Of a stretch of 64,000 nt of DNA, positions 48,201 through 58,394 are shown piece after piece. Source of the DNA: Datnioides undecimradiatus. Lineage: Eukaryota; Chordata; Actinopteri; Lobotiformes; Datnioididae. Position numbers and translations under genes: made by a program. Below the pieces are notes generated by a model, which was given only the letters and a program-made list of their open reading frames with translations, was not told the origin of the DNA and made no database searches. Location of the stretch: the NCBI GenBank assembly GCA_008933995.1, contig WARS01002947.1, positions 1-64,000 on the forward strand, read 5' to 3'. Each line of letters opens with the position of its first letter. The stretch's first letter is position 1.

Positions 48201-51200
48201 GATCACCAGCATGTCGGCCATCATAAATGACGGAGCTCTGCGTGAGTGAAGAAGCTATTCTGACAATACTGATGAGAACTTTGCTTGATTATTTGGGCCA
48301 ATGAGGTTAACATCATCAACTACTGATAAATTTGATCATTTCAGCATCATAATGCTGCTCGTTATTCATCTAGTGGATGTATCCAAGCCAGGATTTAGCA
48401 GCTTAAGAGACACATATTTCCCTCAGGAGCTGGAGTCGACTAAAAGAGTTAAAAGAGTAAATATTGGACTTTTACTGTTCACCAGGTGGACAGCAACATG
48501 AGGAAGATACACAGAGCTGGACTCTGTCATAAGCCTAAAAATATCGTCTTAAAAGCTTTAATCCTATGGTTCTTTGCGTATGTTCAGTCATCAGCCTGTA
48601 TTTGTTCCAGAATTCATTGTTTCTAAATGTTCCATGTTACGGTTCAGTGACTTCCTGCCTGTGCTTCTCTATCCTCCTCCAGCTTGTAATTGCGATCCTC
48701 AGGGGTCCATCAGCTCCATATGTGACGTCCATGGGGGCCAGTGTCCCTGCAGGCCCAATGTGATTGGTCGACGCTGTGACCAGTGTGCTCCGGGAACTTA
48801 CGGCTTCGGACCCTCAGGCTGCATAGGTGAGAAACTTTTCCTTAAAAGTTTTTCCTCGAAATCCAGACATTTTTCATTTTTTGTATTTCTATACCCCTTA
48901 TCCTCGGGGGGGAGGGCCCTGATGGAAAATGCCTTTTAGTTTTTAGTCTCGACACTGGACGACACTAAAGAGCACTGTGTGATGAACTGTCTCTGTGCTG
49001 TGTAACAAGCTGACTGAAATAGTTTAAAAGATGATTATTTACAATTATATGATAATATGCGTATCCTAACTGCAAGAAGCAGCGTGAAAGGTGGTTTAGC
49101 AATTGGACAAAGTTCTCATTGACCAAGTCTGGACTCTGAAGCGCTGGTTGGACACATGCAGTTTTAAAGGTATCTGGGACACAACCAACTGCTAATGTGC
49201 TGCGCCTTTGCTTAGTGATATGCCATGTTGCTGGCGCCCTCTATAGTCTCTTAGCACACAGTTTCAAATCAAAGGACCTTGACCTCAGATACTTATTAAA
49301 TTATTTCCCATCATGCTCCTCTCTCTCCATCTTTCATGCCTTCTTCTTTACACTTGACTTTGTTCATTCATTACTCTCCTTCGCTTCATTTCCCTCCCTC
49401 TCTCCAGCCTGTGGCTGCAGCCTGGAAGGCTCAGTGACTCGTCTTTGTGACAAGTTCACCGGTCAGTGCCATTGCCGCCTGGGGGCGTTTGGTCAGCGCT
49501 GCGACAGATGCCAGGCGGGTCACTGGGGCTTTCCCAGCTGCCGACTGTGCCAGTGTAATGGACACGCCGACGAGTGCGACCAGAGGACCGGAGCCTGCAT
49601 CAACTGCAGGAGCAACACAGGAGGAGACAAGTGTGACAGGTGATGTTTGAGCGTGGGGGTGACCAAGCTGTCACTTTAAACATATAATATATTCAGGATA
49701 TGAGAATGAAAAATATATTTAAAGCTTTTAGTGGCAACAATTGAATTAGATCCAAACTCAGTTAAAATGTAAAATGAATATTGTGTTTCTGTATTTCACT
49801 GTAGTGCTAGAGCAGAGCAGGTTTGAATCAGTTGACGCCGTGTTTCATTGACTGAAGACACTTCTTGCAGTCTGCATTCGAGCTGAACAGTAGAACATTT
49901 CACTACGGTGTTAACCTGAGTAAACCTTTTTGTCATTTCTGTAGGTGTGCCAGTGGTTACTATGGTAACCCAGTTTTGGGCATAGCGTCAGCTGGTCAGT
50001 GTCGTCCCTGTCCTTGTCCAGACGGACCCAACAGTGGACGCCACTTTGCCGCCTCTTGTTACCAGGACAACCGTAACAGACAGATTATCTGCAACTGTAA
50101 CCAGGGTTACACAGGTAAACCTCAGATGATGCTTGCAGTCGTCCTCTGTCTCTACAGTTCTCCTTTTGTCCTTCCTCCTCCATCAGTCCTTGCTTTCTGC
50201 TCTGTTTCTCCTCTTCATCCTCAAAAGCGACGCTGTTGAAATCTGTGGTGTGTCCAAATGTGTGTGCTCTCTGTACCTAGGCTGAATTTCACATTGAGTT
50301 CATAATAAATGAAGAGTGTGATTCATTTTCCATAGAATCTGTGACATTATAAAACAGTTTTTGAGTTTTATAATGCACTTAAAAGGTCCGGCTATTCCAG
50401 TTCACTCTGGTCAGTCCAGAGTGTGTGCGAGGTCACTGGACCTCAGGGGCAATCCAGTAATCAACCATATTACCACACAAACTGCAACAATGACAAAGTG
50501 GTATAATAGAAGACTATATTTAGCACACAAAGGTTTATCCAACGTTTATTCTGACAATATTGCCAACATAGTCAGAGGAGACAGAAGCTGGATTAAGACC
50601 ATGAGGACCACTCCATAGACCACAGACTAAATGCTCTGGAACACTAGCTTCAAAGCCCTTTGTTGTAGTGGTGGTCCTTGTTAGTGACCATGGCCAGCGG
50701 ACAGAGCAGAGGATTGGCTGATCTTTCTGAATGAAAGCTGAACAGTTTAAACTTAATCTGTCAGACCAGAACTCATTTTCCCACATGGTTTGGTGTATTT
50801 GAAAACATATTCAGGTTGTGTTGGATTTAGTAAGAAAGGGTTTCAGTCCTGCCTCCCTACCTCCACAGCCCAAACAATGCAGAATACAGGAGACGGTTGT
50901 CACATCCTTCAGTGTTTCTGTTGGCCTCTTTGTAGCCTCAATAATAACTTTTCTCCTCGTCCTCCCATCAACTCTGGAGGCTCGTTCTGATCTTTGTCTC
51001 TGTGGTGCTACTTCTTCTCCACTTATCAAGGTTTTTTTTCATACCAACAGTAAAACATTACTACAATGAATCATGTCAAGCTGAAAGATGATGTCACAGT
51101 ATGAAGAACCTCAGTGAACCTCAAAGTAAGACAGCCACAGTCGCGGCTATAGAAGGATGGACTTTAGTGGATTCAGTTTTAGCATTTTCACCATCTTAGG

Positions 51201-54200
51201 TAATTATATTAGCGTGCTGTGTTGCTAATTAGCATTAAAGACAAAGTAGAGCTTAGGCTGTAGTGTCATTAGTCTCAGGTATTTAATAACCAAAGGTAGT
51301 ACAAGTCATTCTGAGGGGCCACAGAAAAAGTCTCAGGGTCAAACTGACTGACAATGCTAACCTTAGAGAAATCTGATGGCAATCGTGTTAGCTTTACTTT
51401 GTGTTGGAAGCTAATTATCAAATGCTAAGATGCTAAAATGGTGATAATAGTGACTGTTAATTATGAATCTGTTAGTATTGTTATTGTGAGTATGTTAGCA
51501 TGATGATGATAGCATGTAGCTCTCTACAGTCCTGCTGTTGATTCTGAGCAGAGGCTCACAGAGCTGCTAGCATGACTGTAGACAGCCATGGGCAAAAGGG
51601 AAATGTTTGACCTGATCTTGGTGCTACAGGGGGGTCAGGGGGGTCATCACAATCGCAAGGAATCACGTCCTGGGAGCCACTAACGTCCATACCCAGCGTC
51701 TGACGACTTCATATTCATCATTCATGTTTGACTCTCAGTCAGCCACTAAGATTCGAGCCTGCTCCAGAACAGTTCTGAAAATGTGATTAATTAAATTACA
51801 GTCTTTTACCTTTTACATGCGACAAGACTACAACCCAGATGAGGTAAGAATGATGTTTCTCAGTGGGCTCTGGTGAGTGGTAACCTGTGTCATTTCCTCC
51901 CTCCCCTGTATTACTGGTGCAGGGATTGTTAAACGCTCCAGGGTGACCATTTTTAAACGTGAGTAATGATGGTTGACCCCAGTCCCTTCCCCTGCTCCTC
52001 CCGCACCTCCTCCTCTACTGTCCACCAGCCCTCCACTCTACCAATCTTACCCATGCATGGCTTCAGCACCCCTCCCAGCAGCGGTGCTGTGCCACAGTGC
52101 ACTCCTGCCCATGTGTGAGACCTGGCACAGAGAATAATGTAATAAATGTTGTATTGTAAGTGGTGAAATCATTTCAGAACTAAATTTGTGTAACCTGAAA
52201 CACAATCATTATTTCCCAGGGGTTATCCATGGTTGCATTGCAAAGGGAAGGTTTCTGTGAGGTTTCTGTGGTTGATCAGTCATTTCCCAGAGACAATGAG
52301 CTTCACTGATATGACAGTATAGCCACACAGCCTGGATCCGTGCACTGATGTCGCTTTATTTTTAACAGTCTGGCCTTTCAGACAAAACACAATGCAGAGT
52401 ACCATCTTTCAAATGCACAGGAAGAGAGAGGAAGTGGAACCTGGAGGAACTCAAAGAAACTGCAGCTGATTACACTTGCTTTCCCTCTTGCTGCTCCCCG
52501 CTGCATCTACTTCCTGTTCCCCCCTCTTTCTTCAGTTCTTGACCTTCACCCCTCTCTCCTTTTTGCTATTTCTTCACCATGCCATCTTATCCCCCCCCGT
52601 ATTTGAGCTTTTTCTTTGCTCACGCAGCCTTACGCTCTCACATTCCTCCTTTCTCTAATTTCCTTTTCATGCCAGACTCAAAAAATGCCAAGTATTTTCT
52701 TCTTTTGTGTCCAGCCTAAAGGCACAACAAATGAGATCTAACAGTGAAGGAGAACAGCCTAGCCAAACAAGTGGTTAGCTGGTAAAATAATCCGGCCCTC
52801 TGCCCGTCTGCATTGTTGAAGCTGTGTATTACAGCATAAAGCAGGATTAATGGCGCAGATGCGGCCAAACACCAAACACAGTGTGCAATCCAGGGTGTGT
52901 CCGTGGTGGTTACATCTGTCTGTGAAGTCTCTTGAAGCCGACTGAGACATCATACCATAATCACAGAATGTAGCCCTGCTGATTAATGTTGCTGTCCATC
53001 ATGTGATCACTAGGTCTGATAATGTGTTGCATAATCTGCTGGTTGTGTTGAACCGAGATCACCTGTTGATTCTACTGCCGCAAATTCACAAGTTTCCCGC
53101 TGTTTGATTCACCCATAAAACAGCTCGGAGAGTCCTGCAGAGCACCTCATCAATTCTTGCTGCAAATATGTTTTAGCTAGAATAAAAGAAGCAACTATGC
53201 AGCTGTCATATCTCCTCCTATTGCAACTCTTATTCTCTTTCACGTTCTGCTGTTTCTCCCGCTTCAGGTGCTCGATGTGACGAATGTGCCCCGGGGTATT
53301 ATGGGAACCCCTCCCAGCCAGGAGGGCGCTGCCAGATGTGCCAGTGCAACAACAACATAGACATGTCAGACGTGGATGCTTGTGACCGGCGAACCGGAGA
53401 CTGCAGGAAATGCCTTTACAACACTGAAGGCCCCAACTGCGGCATCTGCAAGAGCGGCTACTTTGGGGATGCTTCTCGGCGCAACTGCAGGAGTGAGTAA
53501 CAAGTTCACAGTCACAATGGTTTTCTTTTTTTATGACCATGTAAACATATACACTGCCCATGCCCATAAACATCAATGAGAAAGTCTCATACTTGTGTTA
53601 TTATGGCCTTTTCTGCCTATTTACCCTGCAGAGTGCACGTGTAACTTCCTGGGTACTGAACGCAGCCAGTGTATGGAGCGTGAGGACTGTGTGTGCCAGC
53701 GTACCACAGGGCAGTGCCAGTGTCTGCCAAATGTCATAGGCCTGTCATGTGACCACTGCGCCCCCAACCACTGGAACCTGGCCAGTGGGAGGGGCTGCGA
53801 ACCCTGCGGCTGCGATCCCAACAACTCAGTTACCTCCTCATGCAATGAGGTAGAGAACACTTTGACCTGAACGCATTCAGACAAGCACATCTCAGACTAA
53901 GCTTGATTATGTCCACATTCATTCCCACTGACAGAAACTGAATGAACTGACTTTTAACCCTCTGTTGTGCAGTTCACTGGGCAGTGCCAGTGTCGTGATG
54001 GCTTTGGGGGGAAGACCTGCACAGACTGTCAGGAGAACTACTGGGGAGACCCTAGGACACAGTGCAGAGGTCAGAGACATAAAGACAGAAAGACGTGCTC
54101 TCGGGCAATGTGTGAACGTAGCAAAGAGACTTAATGCAAAAGTGAACTACAGAAGGTACAGTGGACATAAAGTCTACACACTCTAATGACATTGCAAATT

Positions 54201-57200
54201 GATGCAATGTAAAGACCGAAATAACAGTGATATCAGTGTCAGCATTGTTCCATCTGTAATGTGATCGCCTAACAAACATGACTCCAGATGAAAAAGTAGT
54301 TTAGCATTTTACATAAAACTCCCTGAAGAATAACATACACCTGCCACCAGTGACACTGATTTTGATTAAAATAAGATCTGAACTTTATTGAAGCCTTATT
54401 AAATAATGCAGGATTACCTTGTCTGCTGAAATGCCGCAGCTGCTGTTACAGGAGTTTATACAGTGATGCTACAGTTTCTGAATGTGTCTCATTTCAGAAC
54501 CAACCAACCAGCATTTGAACTGACAGCAGCCATAACCAATGGAACACTGTGTTTTGCAGTTAGCATAGATACACGAATGTAAACAGATGACATATGGCTC
54601 ATTACAAGCATACTCTCTGCTGGTATGTGTTTGCTACACGCTCTCTCCTTCTCTCTCCCTCCAGCCTGCGACTGTGACTGGCGAGGCATTGAGTCCTCTC
54701 AGTGCAACCGGGTGACTGGCCACTGTGTTTGCCAGCAGGGGGTGTCAGGTGTCCGCTGTGACCAGTGCGCCAGAGGCTTCTCTGGCCAATTCCCCAACTG
54801 TCAGCCCTGTCACCAGTGTTTCGGGGACTGGGATCGCATTGTGCAGGTGTACTTTCATGCTAAACGGGGTGCTGAATCGTCATCCTGTTGGCAGTTTTTC
54901 ACTTACTAATTCTGTCTCATTACCAGGACCTGGCAGTGCGCACCAACGCTCTGGCAGAGCGTGCTCATGAGATTCAGACCACTGGGCTTACCGGGGCCTA
55001 TGAGAAGGCTTTTAGAGACCTGGAGGCGAAACTGGCTCAAGCTCAGGGCATTGTCAACGCACGCAATGCCACTGCTACAGCTGTTGCCACCCTAATGGAG
55101 CTTATTGAAGAACTCAGGTACAATTTATACATTCCGATGCATCTATCCAAAGTATTTCTTTTCTTACATGAGATATCAGCACCAGAATAAAAATACTCGA
55201 GTTTGATTTTTGTTTTAAATGTTTTTGCTTTGGCGTTAAGAACAATCTTTATGTACCTTTCCCACCAACTGCTTGCTGTGCCCCGCAGGGCACAGATTGG
55301 TGAAACCACCGACACCCTGAACCGTCTGGAAGGAGACCTAACCATCGTCCAGGACAGCAACTCTGAGGCGAGCAAGGAGCTGAGTGGTCTGGAGAGAGAG
55401 GCCAAAGAGCTAAACCTCACGTCAGAGCAGCTCCACCACCAACTGGATATCCTAAAAAACTCAAACTTCCTAGGTGAGGAAGATGGCAGGTCCTCATTAT
55501 TCAACCTCTCACATTCATACTTCAGACTTTCTGCTGCTGCCATAACCCTCATATTTATTTATAAATGTAAAATGACCTCTCTTCTTCCTCCCTCCTCCTC
55601 CAGGTGCGTACGACAGCATCCGTAGCTCCTACAACAGGTCCCGTGATGCAGAGCGCCGTGCCAATGAATCAACAACCACCAGACCCAGCACAGTCAGCCA
55701 ATCCGCAGACACTCGCCGCCGCACTGAGCGCCTCATCGCTGCCAAGAAGGACGACTTCAACCGCAAGAATGCTGCCAACAAGCGTGCGCTCGGAGACCTC
55801 AGCACCAGAGTGCAGGGCCTGGACATGAAGAAGATCAATGAGAAGGTTTGATCACAGTCATTAGTTAAAGGAGCTGACAAGCTGAGAAGAAAAGACCACA
55901 CTCTTTACTGAGTGTCACAGGTCTTCACATACACATATGTTTGATAGCTCCAGAGAAATACAAGTGCGTGTTCATTTTCCCAACAGGTTTGCGGCGCCCC
56001 AGGTGATGCTCCCTGTGGGGAAAGCCCTTGTGGGGGTGCAGGTTGCCGTGACGATGAAGGGAACCGTCACTGTGGAGGCCTAAACTGTAACGGCGCCGTG
56101 TCAGGAGCCAACAACGCCCTGGAGAGAGCCAAACACACAGAGAAGGAGCTGAACAAAGCTATGGGAGAAGTGGAGGGACTCTTTACAAAGGTATGGAGTG
56201 ATACAACAACTGGGCACTGTGCTTTTAGTGTCTCAGCCTTTAACATCATCTAGATCTATACTCATTTCTGCCTTTGCTTCAGGTGGCAGAGGCCAAGAGC
56301 AAAGCAGAGGAGGCCAAGGGTAAAGCCCAAGCTGCTCTGCAAAAAGCCACTGTCACCAAGAACAAAGTGGAGCGCTCCAACAATGACCTGAGGGACCTCA
56401 TCAAGCAGATCAGAGACTTCCTCACTCGTGAGTCTGACATTTTGACTGATTATACATTCTGATTACATGTGAATGCAAGTTTACCGAGATCAATCAGAAC
56501 AGTCGTTTTCCCTCTTCAACGACCCTCCCATGTCAACTCTGCCGCTTGTCTTTCCCCAGAGGAGGGCGCTGACCCGGACAGCATCGAGGCGGTGGCAAAC
56601 CGTGTGTTGGAGATCTCCATCCCGGCCTCACCACTTCAGATCAGACACCTTGCTGATGAAATCAAGGAACGGGTTCGCAGCCTCTCCAACGTGGACGCCA
56701 TCCTCGAGCGGACACAAGATGACGTCCGCAAGGCAGAGCAGCTACTGCTGGATGCCAAGAGGGCCAGGTAGTCAGGACGGAGTCAAGCCGGTGTAGAGTT
56801 ATGTGTACTTGTGTTCTCTGTGTATTCATGTTCTCTTAAAGCATTCAGTGACAGTAACACTATGTTGTTGTTAAGGCATCAGGCTGAGGGGGTAAAGACC
56901 ACAGCAGAGACGGTGAAACAGGCCCTGGTGGACGCTAAGACTGCCCAGACATCTGCAGAGAAGGCCATAGCGAGAGCCCGAGCTGACATTGGAGACACTG
57001 AAGCCCGCCTGGCACAGGTAACCAACCGCCTAACTGAGCAATAGTATCCTTTACTGTTTTGGGAAACGACACCATGGCACATAATGCTTAACCCAAACGC
57101 AACTGTTCAAGTCTTTTGGAAATATGGGAATTGACTTTGCGTGGGTGTGCTCTCCGCAGATTGAGTCAGAGACATCCAACAGTGAGAAGGATCTGAATGA

Positions 57201-58394
57201 TGCCCTGGACCGTCTGGGCACACTGGGACAGGAGATCAATGCTCTGAAGACCAAGCGCGCCAACAACAGCATGGCAGCGGCCCGAGCCGAGGAGACTGCC
57301 ACCATGGCGCGAGACAAGGCAAACGAAGCCAAGCAGGTGTGTGTGCCTCTGTGTGCTTGCACATATACTCCGCCTCATCATAAGCATACACGGCTGTTAC
57401 AGAAAAAGCTCTCTCCTTTCCCGATGCTCAGATTCTGGACGGCCAGCTGACAGATAAATACCACGAGGTGCAGCAGCGGGTTGACACAAAAGCCAAGGCT
57501 GTGAAGGATGCCAAGAAAAGGGCGGAGAGCCTCAGGGATGAAGCAAAGGAGCTGCTGAGGGATGCCCAGAACAAGCTCCAGAGACTAGCAGGTGCTTGTT
57601 AACATCTGTGTTGCTGTGTTTATCTGTGGAGTTTGGAGTTTAAGTGTTTGTGAAAGAAAGTGCGACTTTTAAATTAGACAGACGCAGTGGCAGAGAAGTG
57701 GCCACGCTTCAGCTGCATTGTTCAAATCGTACTAAGGCAGATTGTGTGATTTACAGCCAGCACCCTAAGAAATAGATTGACATTTTGGAAAATACAGTTT
57801 ACCTGCCGAGAGTGAGCTGAGAAGAACGACACCACTCCAGTGTTTGTATCATATATAAGGGCAGCCAGTTGTCTTAGCTTGGTGCAAAGACTGGGAACAG
57901 GGCTAAGCAGCTAGCCAGTGCTGCTGCCGCTGTGAGATTGTCAGGCAAACAGCGGAGAGAAAAACTATGTTCCTGAGGTAACCAGCTGCTGATGGTAGGT
58001 TCATATTTACCATACAGGCTGAGCATTGATCTCGTTTCACTCTCTGCAGGCCAAGGGTCACCTTTAAAAAGTAGTCTGCAATGACAAAGAGAGATAGGAG
58101 GCCAGTTTCAAACCAATGTTTTCCCTTGGGCGATAGAGAAGAATTTGGTGATCAGCTGCATGGAAATCAGCCAGATCAGGTCGAATGACTTACAGTGGCA
58201 CCAAATGCTGCTAAAGCTTGGCTGTGTAACCATTCCTGAAACTCCCGCTTCCCACAGAGCTGGAGAAGAACTACGAGGAGAACCAGAGGAGGTTGGAGGG
58301 GAAAGCTCGGCAGCTGGATGGTTTGGAGGACAAGATGAAAGCCATCCTCAACGACATCAACAAACAGATCCAGATCTACAACACATGCCAGTAA
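23978..58394 (+). CDS. lamb2: Laminin subunit beta-2
   Basis: Laminin beta-2 is a secreted chain that joins alpha and gamma chains in basement-membrane laminins (neuromuscular junction, kidney glomerulus, retina). Coding exons: 23978-24008, 35215-35384, 35508-35643, 38396-38469, 38559-38747, 38988-39051, 42404-42606, 42698-42818, 42915-43103, 44398-44577, 44793-44905, 45976-46055, 46566-46701, 46785-46943, 47593-47720, 47818-47950, 48049-48241, 48683-48826, 49408-49639, 49945-50114, 53268-53492, 53632-53849, 53973-54069, 54665-54846, 54927-55117, 55289-55473, 55604-55845, 55987-56190, 56283-56427, 56560-56767, 56876-57017, 57160-57336, 57432-57591, 58258-58394. They sum to 5358 bases, 1785 residues plus stop, all in frame; human LAMB2 is about 1800. 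Domains in order: signal peptide, LN, five LE repeats, LF, eight LE repeats, coiled coil II, beta knob, coiled coil I ending IYNTCQ. That ending and the usp19 neighbour favour beta-2 over beta-1. Confidence 0.95.
24502..24540. repeat. (CT)n simple repeat
   Basis: Interrupted CT units in lamb2 intron 1. Confidence 0.85.
24721..24746. repeat. (CA)n microsatellite
   Basis: Thirteen CA units in lamb2 intron 1. Confidence 0.95.
25527..25546. repeat. (TG)n microsatellite
   Basis: Ten TG units in lamb2 intron 1. Confidence 0.9.
25681..25700. repeat. (GT)n microsatellite
   Basis: Ten GT units in lamb2 intron 1. Confidence 0.9.
26076..26120. repeat. (GT)n microsatellite
   Basis: About 22 GT units in lamb2 intron 1, uninterrupted and likely polymorphic. 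Confidence 0.95.
26246..26272. repeat. (GA)n microsatellite
   Basis: Thirteen GA units at the start of a longer purine-rich block that runs to about 26560. Confidence 0.95.
27071..27106. repeat. (GGAA)n-like simple repeat
   Basis: Imperfect GGAA/GGGA units in lamb2 intron 1. Confidence 0.9.
29690..29790 (-). mobile_element. LINE reverse-transcriptase relic (YADD motif)
   Basis: On the minus strand the frame around 29712-29745 reads RYADDTLLY, the catalytic YADD box in the form found in L2/Rex-type LINEs. The flanking residues (HKHVCF before, FNIFVHF after) keep the hydrophobic pattern. Upstream residues in the same 134-codon open frame are no longer recognisable. This is a short, dead fragment in lamb2 intron 1. 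Confidence 0.5.
31491..31528. repeat. Poly-C, (CCA)n, (CA)n compound repeat
   Basis: Ten C, then ACC units, then CA units in lamb2 intron 1. Confidence 0.9.
32627..32691. repeat. Long interrupted (CA)n microsatellite
   Basis: CA units interrupted by single G or T bases over 65 bases in lamb2 intron 1. Confidence 0.95.
33020..33049. repeat. (GT)n microsatellite
   Basis: Fifteen GT units in lamb2 intron 1. Confidence 0.95.
35644..38395 (+). other. lamb2: lamb2 intron 3, no gene seen
   Basis: This 2.75 kb intron carries a (CA)n tract at 36221-36270 and purine-rich sequence at 36330-36440. The open frames at 36300-37330 on both strands overlap one another and have no recognisable product. Confidence 0.7.
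36221..36270. repeat. (AC)n microsatellite
   Basis: Twenty-five uninterrupted AC units in lamb2 intron 3. Confidence 0.95.
39052..42403 (+). other. lamb2: lamb2 intron 6, no gene seen
   Basis: This is 3.35 kb of intronic DNA. I saw no conserved coding block, RNA gene or large repeat. The acceptor of exon 7 has a good CT-rich tract (42368-42403). Confidence 0.65.
42681..42692. repeat. C homopolymer in the lamb2 exon 8 acceptor
   Basis: Twelve C form the polypyrimidine tract directly before TTAAAG and exon 8 (42698). Confidence 0.9.
43104..44397 (+). other. lamb2: lamb2 intron 9
   Basis: This 1.3 kb intron contains one degenerate dispersed repeat copy (43650-43745). A 93-codon minus-strand open frame (43820-44101) has no recognised product. 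The donor is followed directly by a short GT run. Confidence 0.65.
43650..43745 (-). repeat. Dispersed teleost repeat, copy 2
   Basis: The words GGACAGAGCCAGGCTGTTTCC and TGTGCTAAACGTGGCTAACAGGCTAGCTG match the antisense of the same short repeat as copies 1, 3 and 4. It is degenerate and truncated. Confidence 0.55.
44906..45975 (+). other. lamb2: lamb2 intron 11, no gene seen
   Basis: About 1.1 kb of sequence without recognised elements. It is pyrimidine-rich on the plus strand near both ends. Confidence 0.6.
46241..46341 (+). pseudogene. U6 snRNA-like pseudogene in lamb2 intron 12
   Basis: The core GATGGCCCCTGTGCAAGGATGACATGCAAA differs at only a few positions from the highly conserved centre of U6 spliceosomal RNA. 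Before it lie AGCATATATATTGAATGAAACAGAAAAGAT, in line with the U6 stretch that ends in the ACAGAGA box. The ACAGAGA box itself reads ACAGAAA. The 5' stem-loop and the 3' end are degraded and no terminal T-run follows, so this is most likely a retrotransposed or decayed copy and not a working gene. Confidence 0.75.
46944..47592 (+). other. lamb2: lamb2 intron 14
   Basis: This 650-base intron contains a dispersed repeat copy (47105-47270). The donor GTGTGAGTGTGTGTG is embedded in a TG-rich run. Confidence 0.65.
47105..47270 (-). repeat. Dispersed teleost repeat, copy 3
   Basis: This copy contains TTTATGCTAAGCTAAGCTAA, CTCCAGCTTCA and TTGATCTTTTTCTTGGCAAG, and ends in TTCAAACTAT. It is the best-preserved antisense copy of the family in this window. 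Confidence 0.65.
50560..51040 (-). mobile_element. Tc1-like transposase relic
   Basis: Read on the minus strand, a decayed Tc1-family transposase is visible. The DNA-binding part has a segment [18 protein letters not shown] (about 50910-50970), then [10 protein letters not shown] (about 50820-50850), then MWENEFWSD (about 50760-50790), in the order expected for the family. There are in-frame stops and gaps. It is a separate insertion from the one at 13.5-14.3 kb. Confidence 0.75.
51190..51595. repeat. Dispersed percomorph repeat (GCTAATTAGCATTAAA...GCTAGCATG type)
   Basis: An ordered series of short words matches a repeat I recognise as abundant in spiny-rayed fish. The words are TTGCTAATTAGCATTAAAGAC, GGTATTTAATAACCAAAGG, ATTCTGAGGGG, TTAGTATTGTTATTGTGAG, TATGTTAGCATGATGATG and CACAGAGCTGCTAGCATG. 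It carries no protein-coding signal. The class is uncertain. Confidence 0.6.
54156..54350. mobile_element. Short Tc1-related terminal fragment or MITE
   Basis: The segment opens with TACAGTGGACATAAAGTCTACACAC, which resembles the terminal inverted repeat of the Tc1-like family seen elsewhere in this window, and continues with AATGTGATCGCCTAACAAAC. The other end (about 54330-54350, ACACCTGCCACCAGTGAC) resembles the opposite subterminal region. The transposase is missing, so it is a non-autonomous or deleted copy in lamb2 intron 23. Confidence 0.6.
54927..58394 (+). other. lamb2: lamb2 exons 25-34: long-arm coiled coils and beta knob
   Basis: The region after residue 1189 is heptad-rich coiled coil, which trimerises with alpha and gamma chains. 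The beta knob interrupts it at exon 28 ([16 protein letters not shown], residues about 1396-1430), a feature of beta chains. [14 protein letters not shown] and [15 protein letters not shown] segments in exon 30 and QIYNTCQ at the end are typical of beta-2. Cys 1784 is the expected disulphide partner of the gamma chain. Exon 27 has a weak donor (AAG then GTTTGA). Confidence 0.92.
57765..58065. repeat. Dispersed teleost repeat, copy 4, as an inverted pair
   Basis: A sense copy starts at GACATTTTGGAAAATACAG (about 57780) and runs through GCAAAGACTGGGAACAGGGC. Further on, GTTCATATTTACCATACAGGC to CTCTCTGCAGGCCAAG (about 58000-58055) is the reverse complement of part of the same family. The two arms face each other within lamb2 intron 33, so the pre-mRNA could fold back. 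Confidence 0.55.

Larger units (their letters stand above)
46566..48241 (+). other. lamb2: lamb2 exons 13-17: laminin domain IV (LF)
   Basis: These exons encode the globular LF domain of the beta short arm (about residues 545-765). Landmarks are [50 protein letters not shown]-type strands ([11 protein letters not shown]), [15 protein letters not shown] and YERYRCHEG. The domain separates two runs of LE repeats, as in the family. Confidence 0.88.
50115..53267 (+). other. lamb2: lamb2 intron 20 with transposon relics
   Basis: This 3.15 kb intron holds a Tc1-like transposase relic (about 50560-51040) and a second dispersed repeat (about 51190-51595). Nothing gene-like is seen in the remaining sequence (51600-53267), which includes CT-rich stretches near 52470-52660. 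Confidence 0.65.
48683..54846 (+). other. lamb2: lamb2 exons 18-24: LE repeats 6-13
   Basis: This is the second run of laminin EGF-like repeats (about residues 767-1185). Phrases include [100 protein letters not shown] and [16 protein letters not shown]. The last repeat leads into [12 protein letters not shown], the usual junction with the long-arm coiled coil. Confidence 0.92.

Noticed and set aside
23978..58394. Calling the laminin gene lamb1
   Set aside because: The C-terminal IYNTCQ, the knob and LF-domain wording and the usp19 neighbour fit beta-2 better. A tree with lamb1a, lamb1b, lamb2 and lamb2-like would decide.
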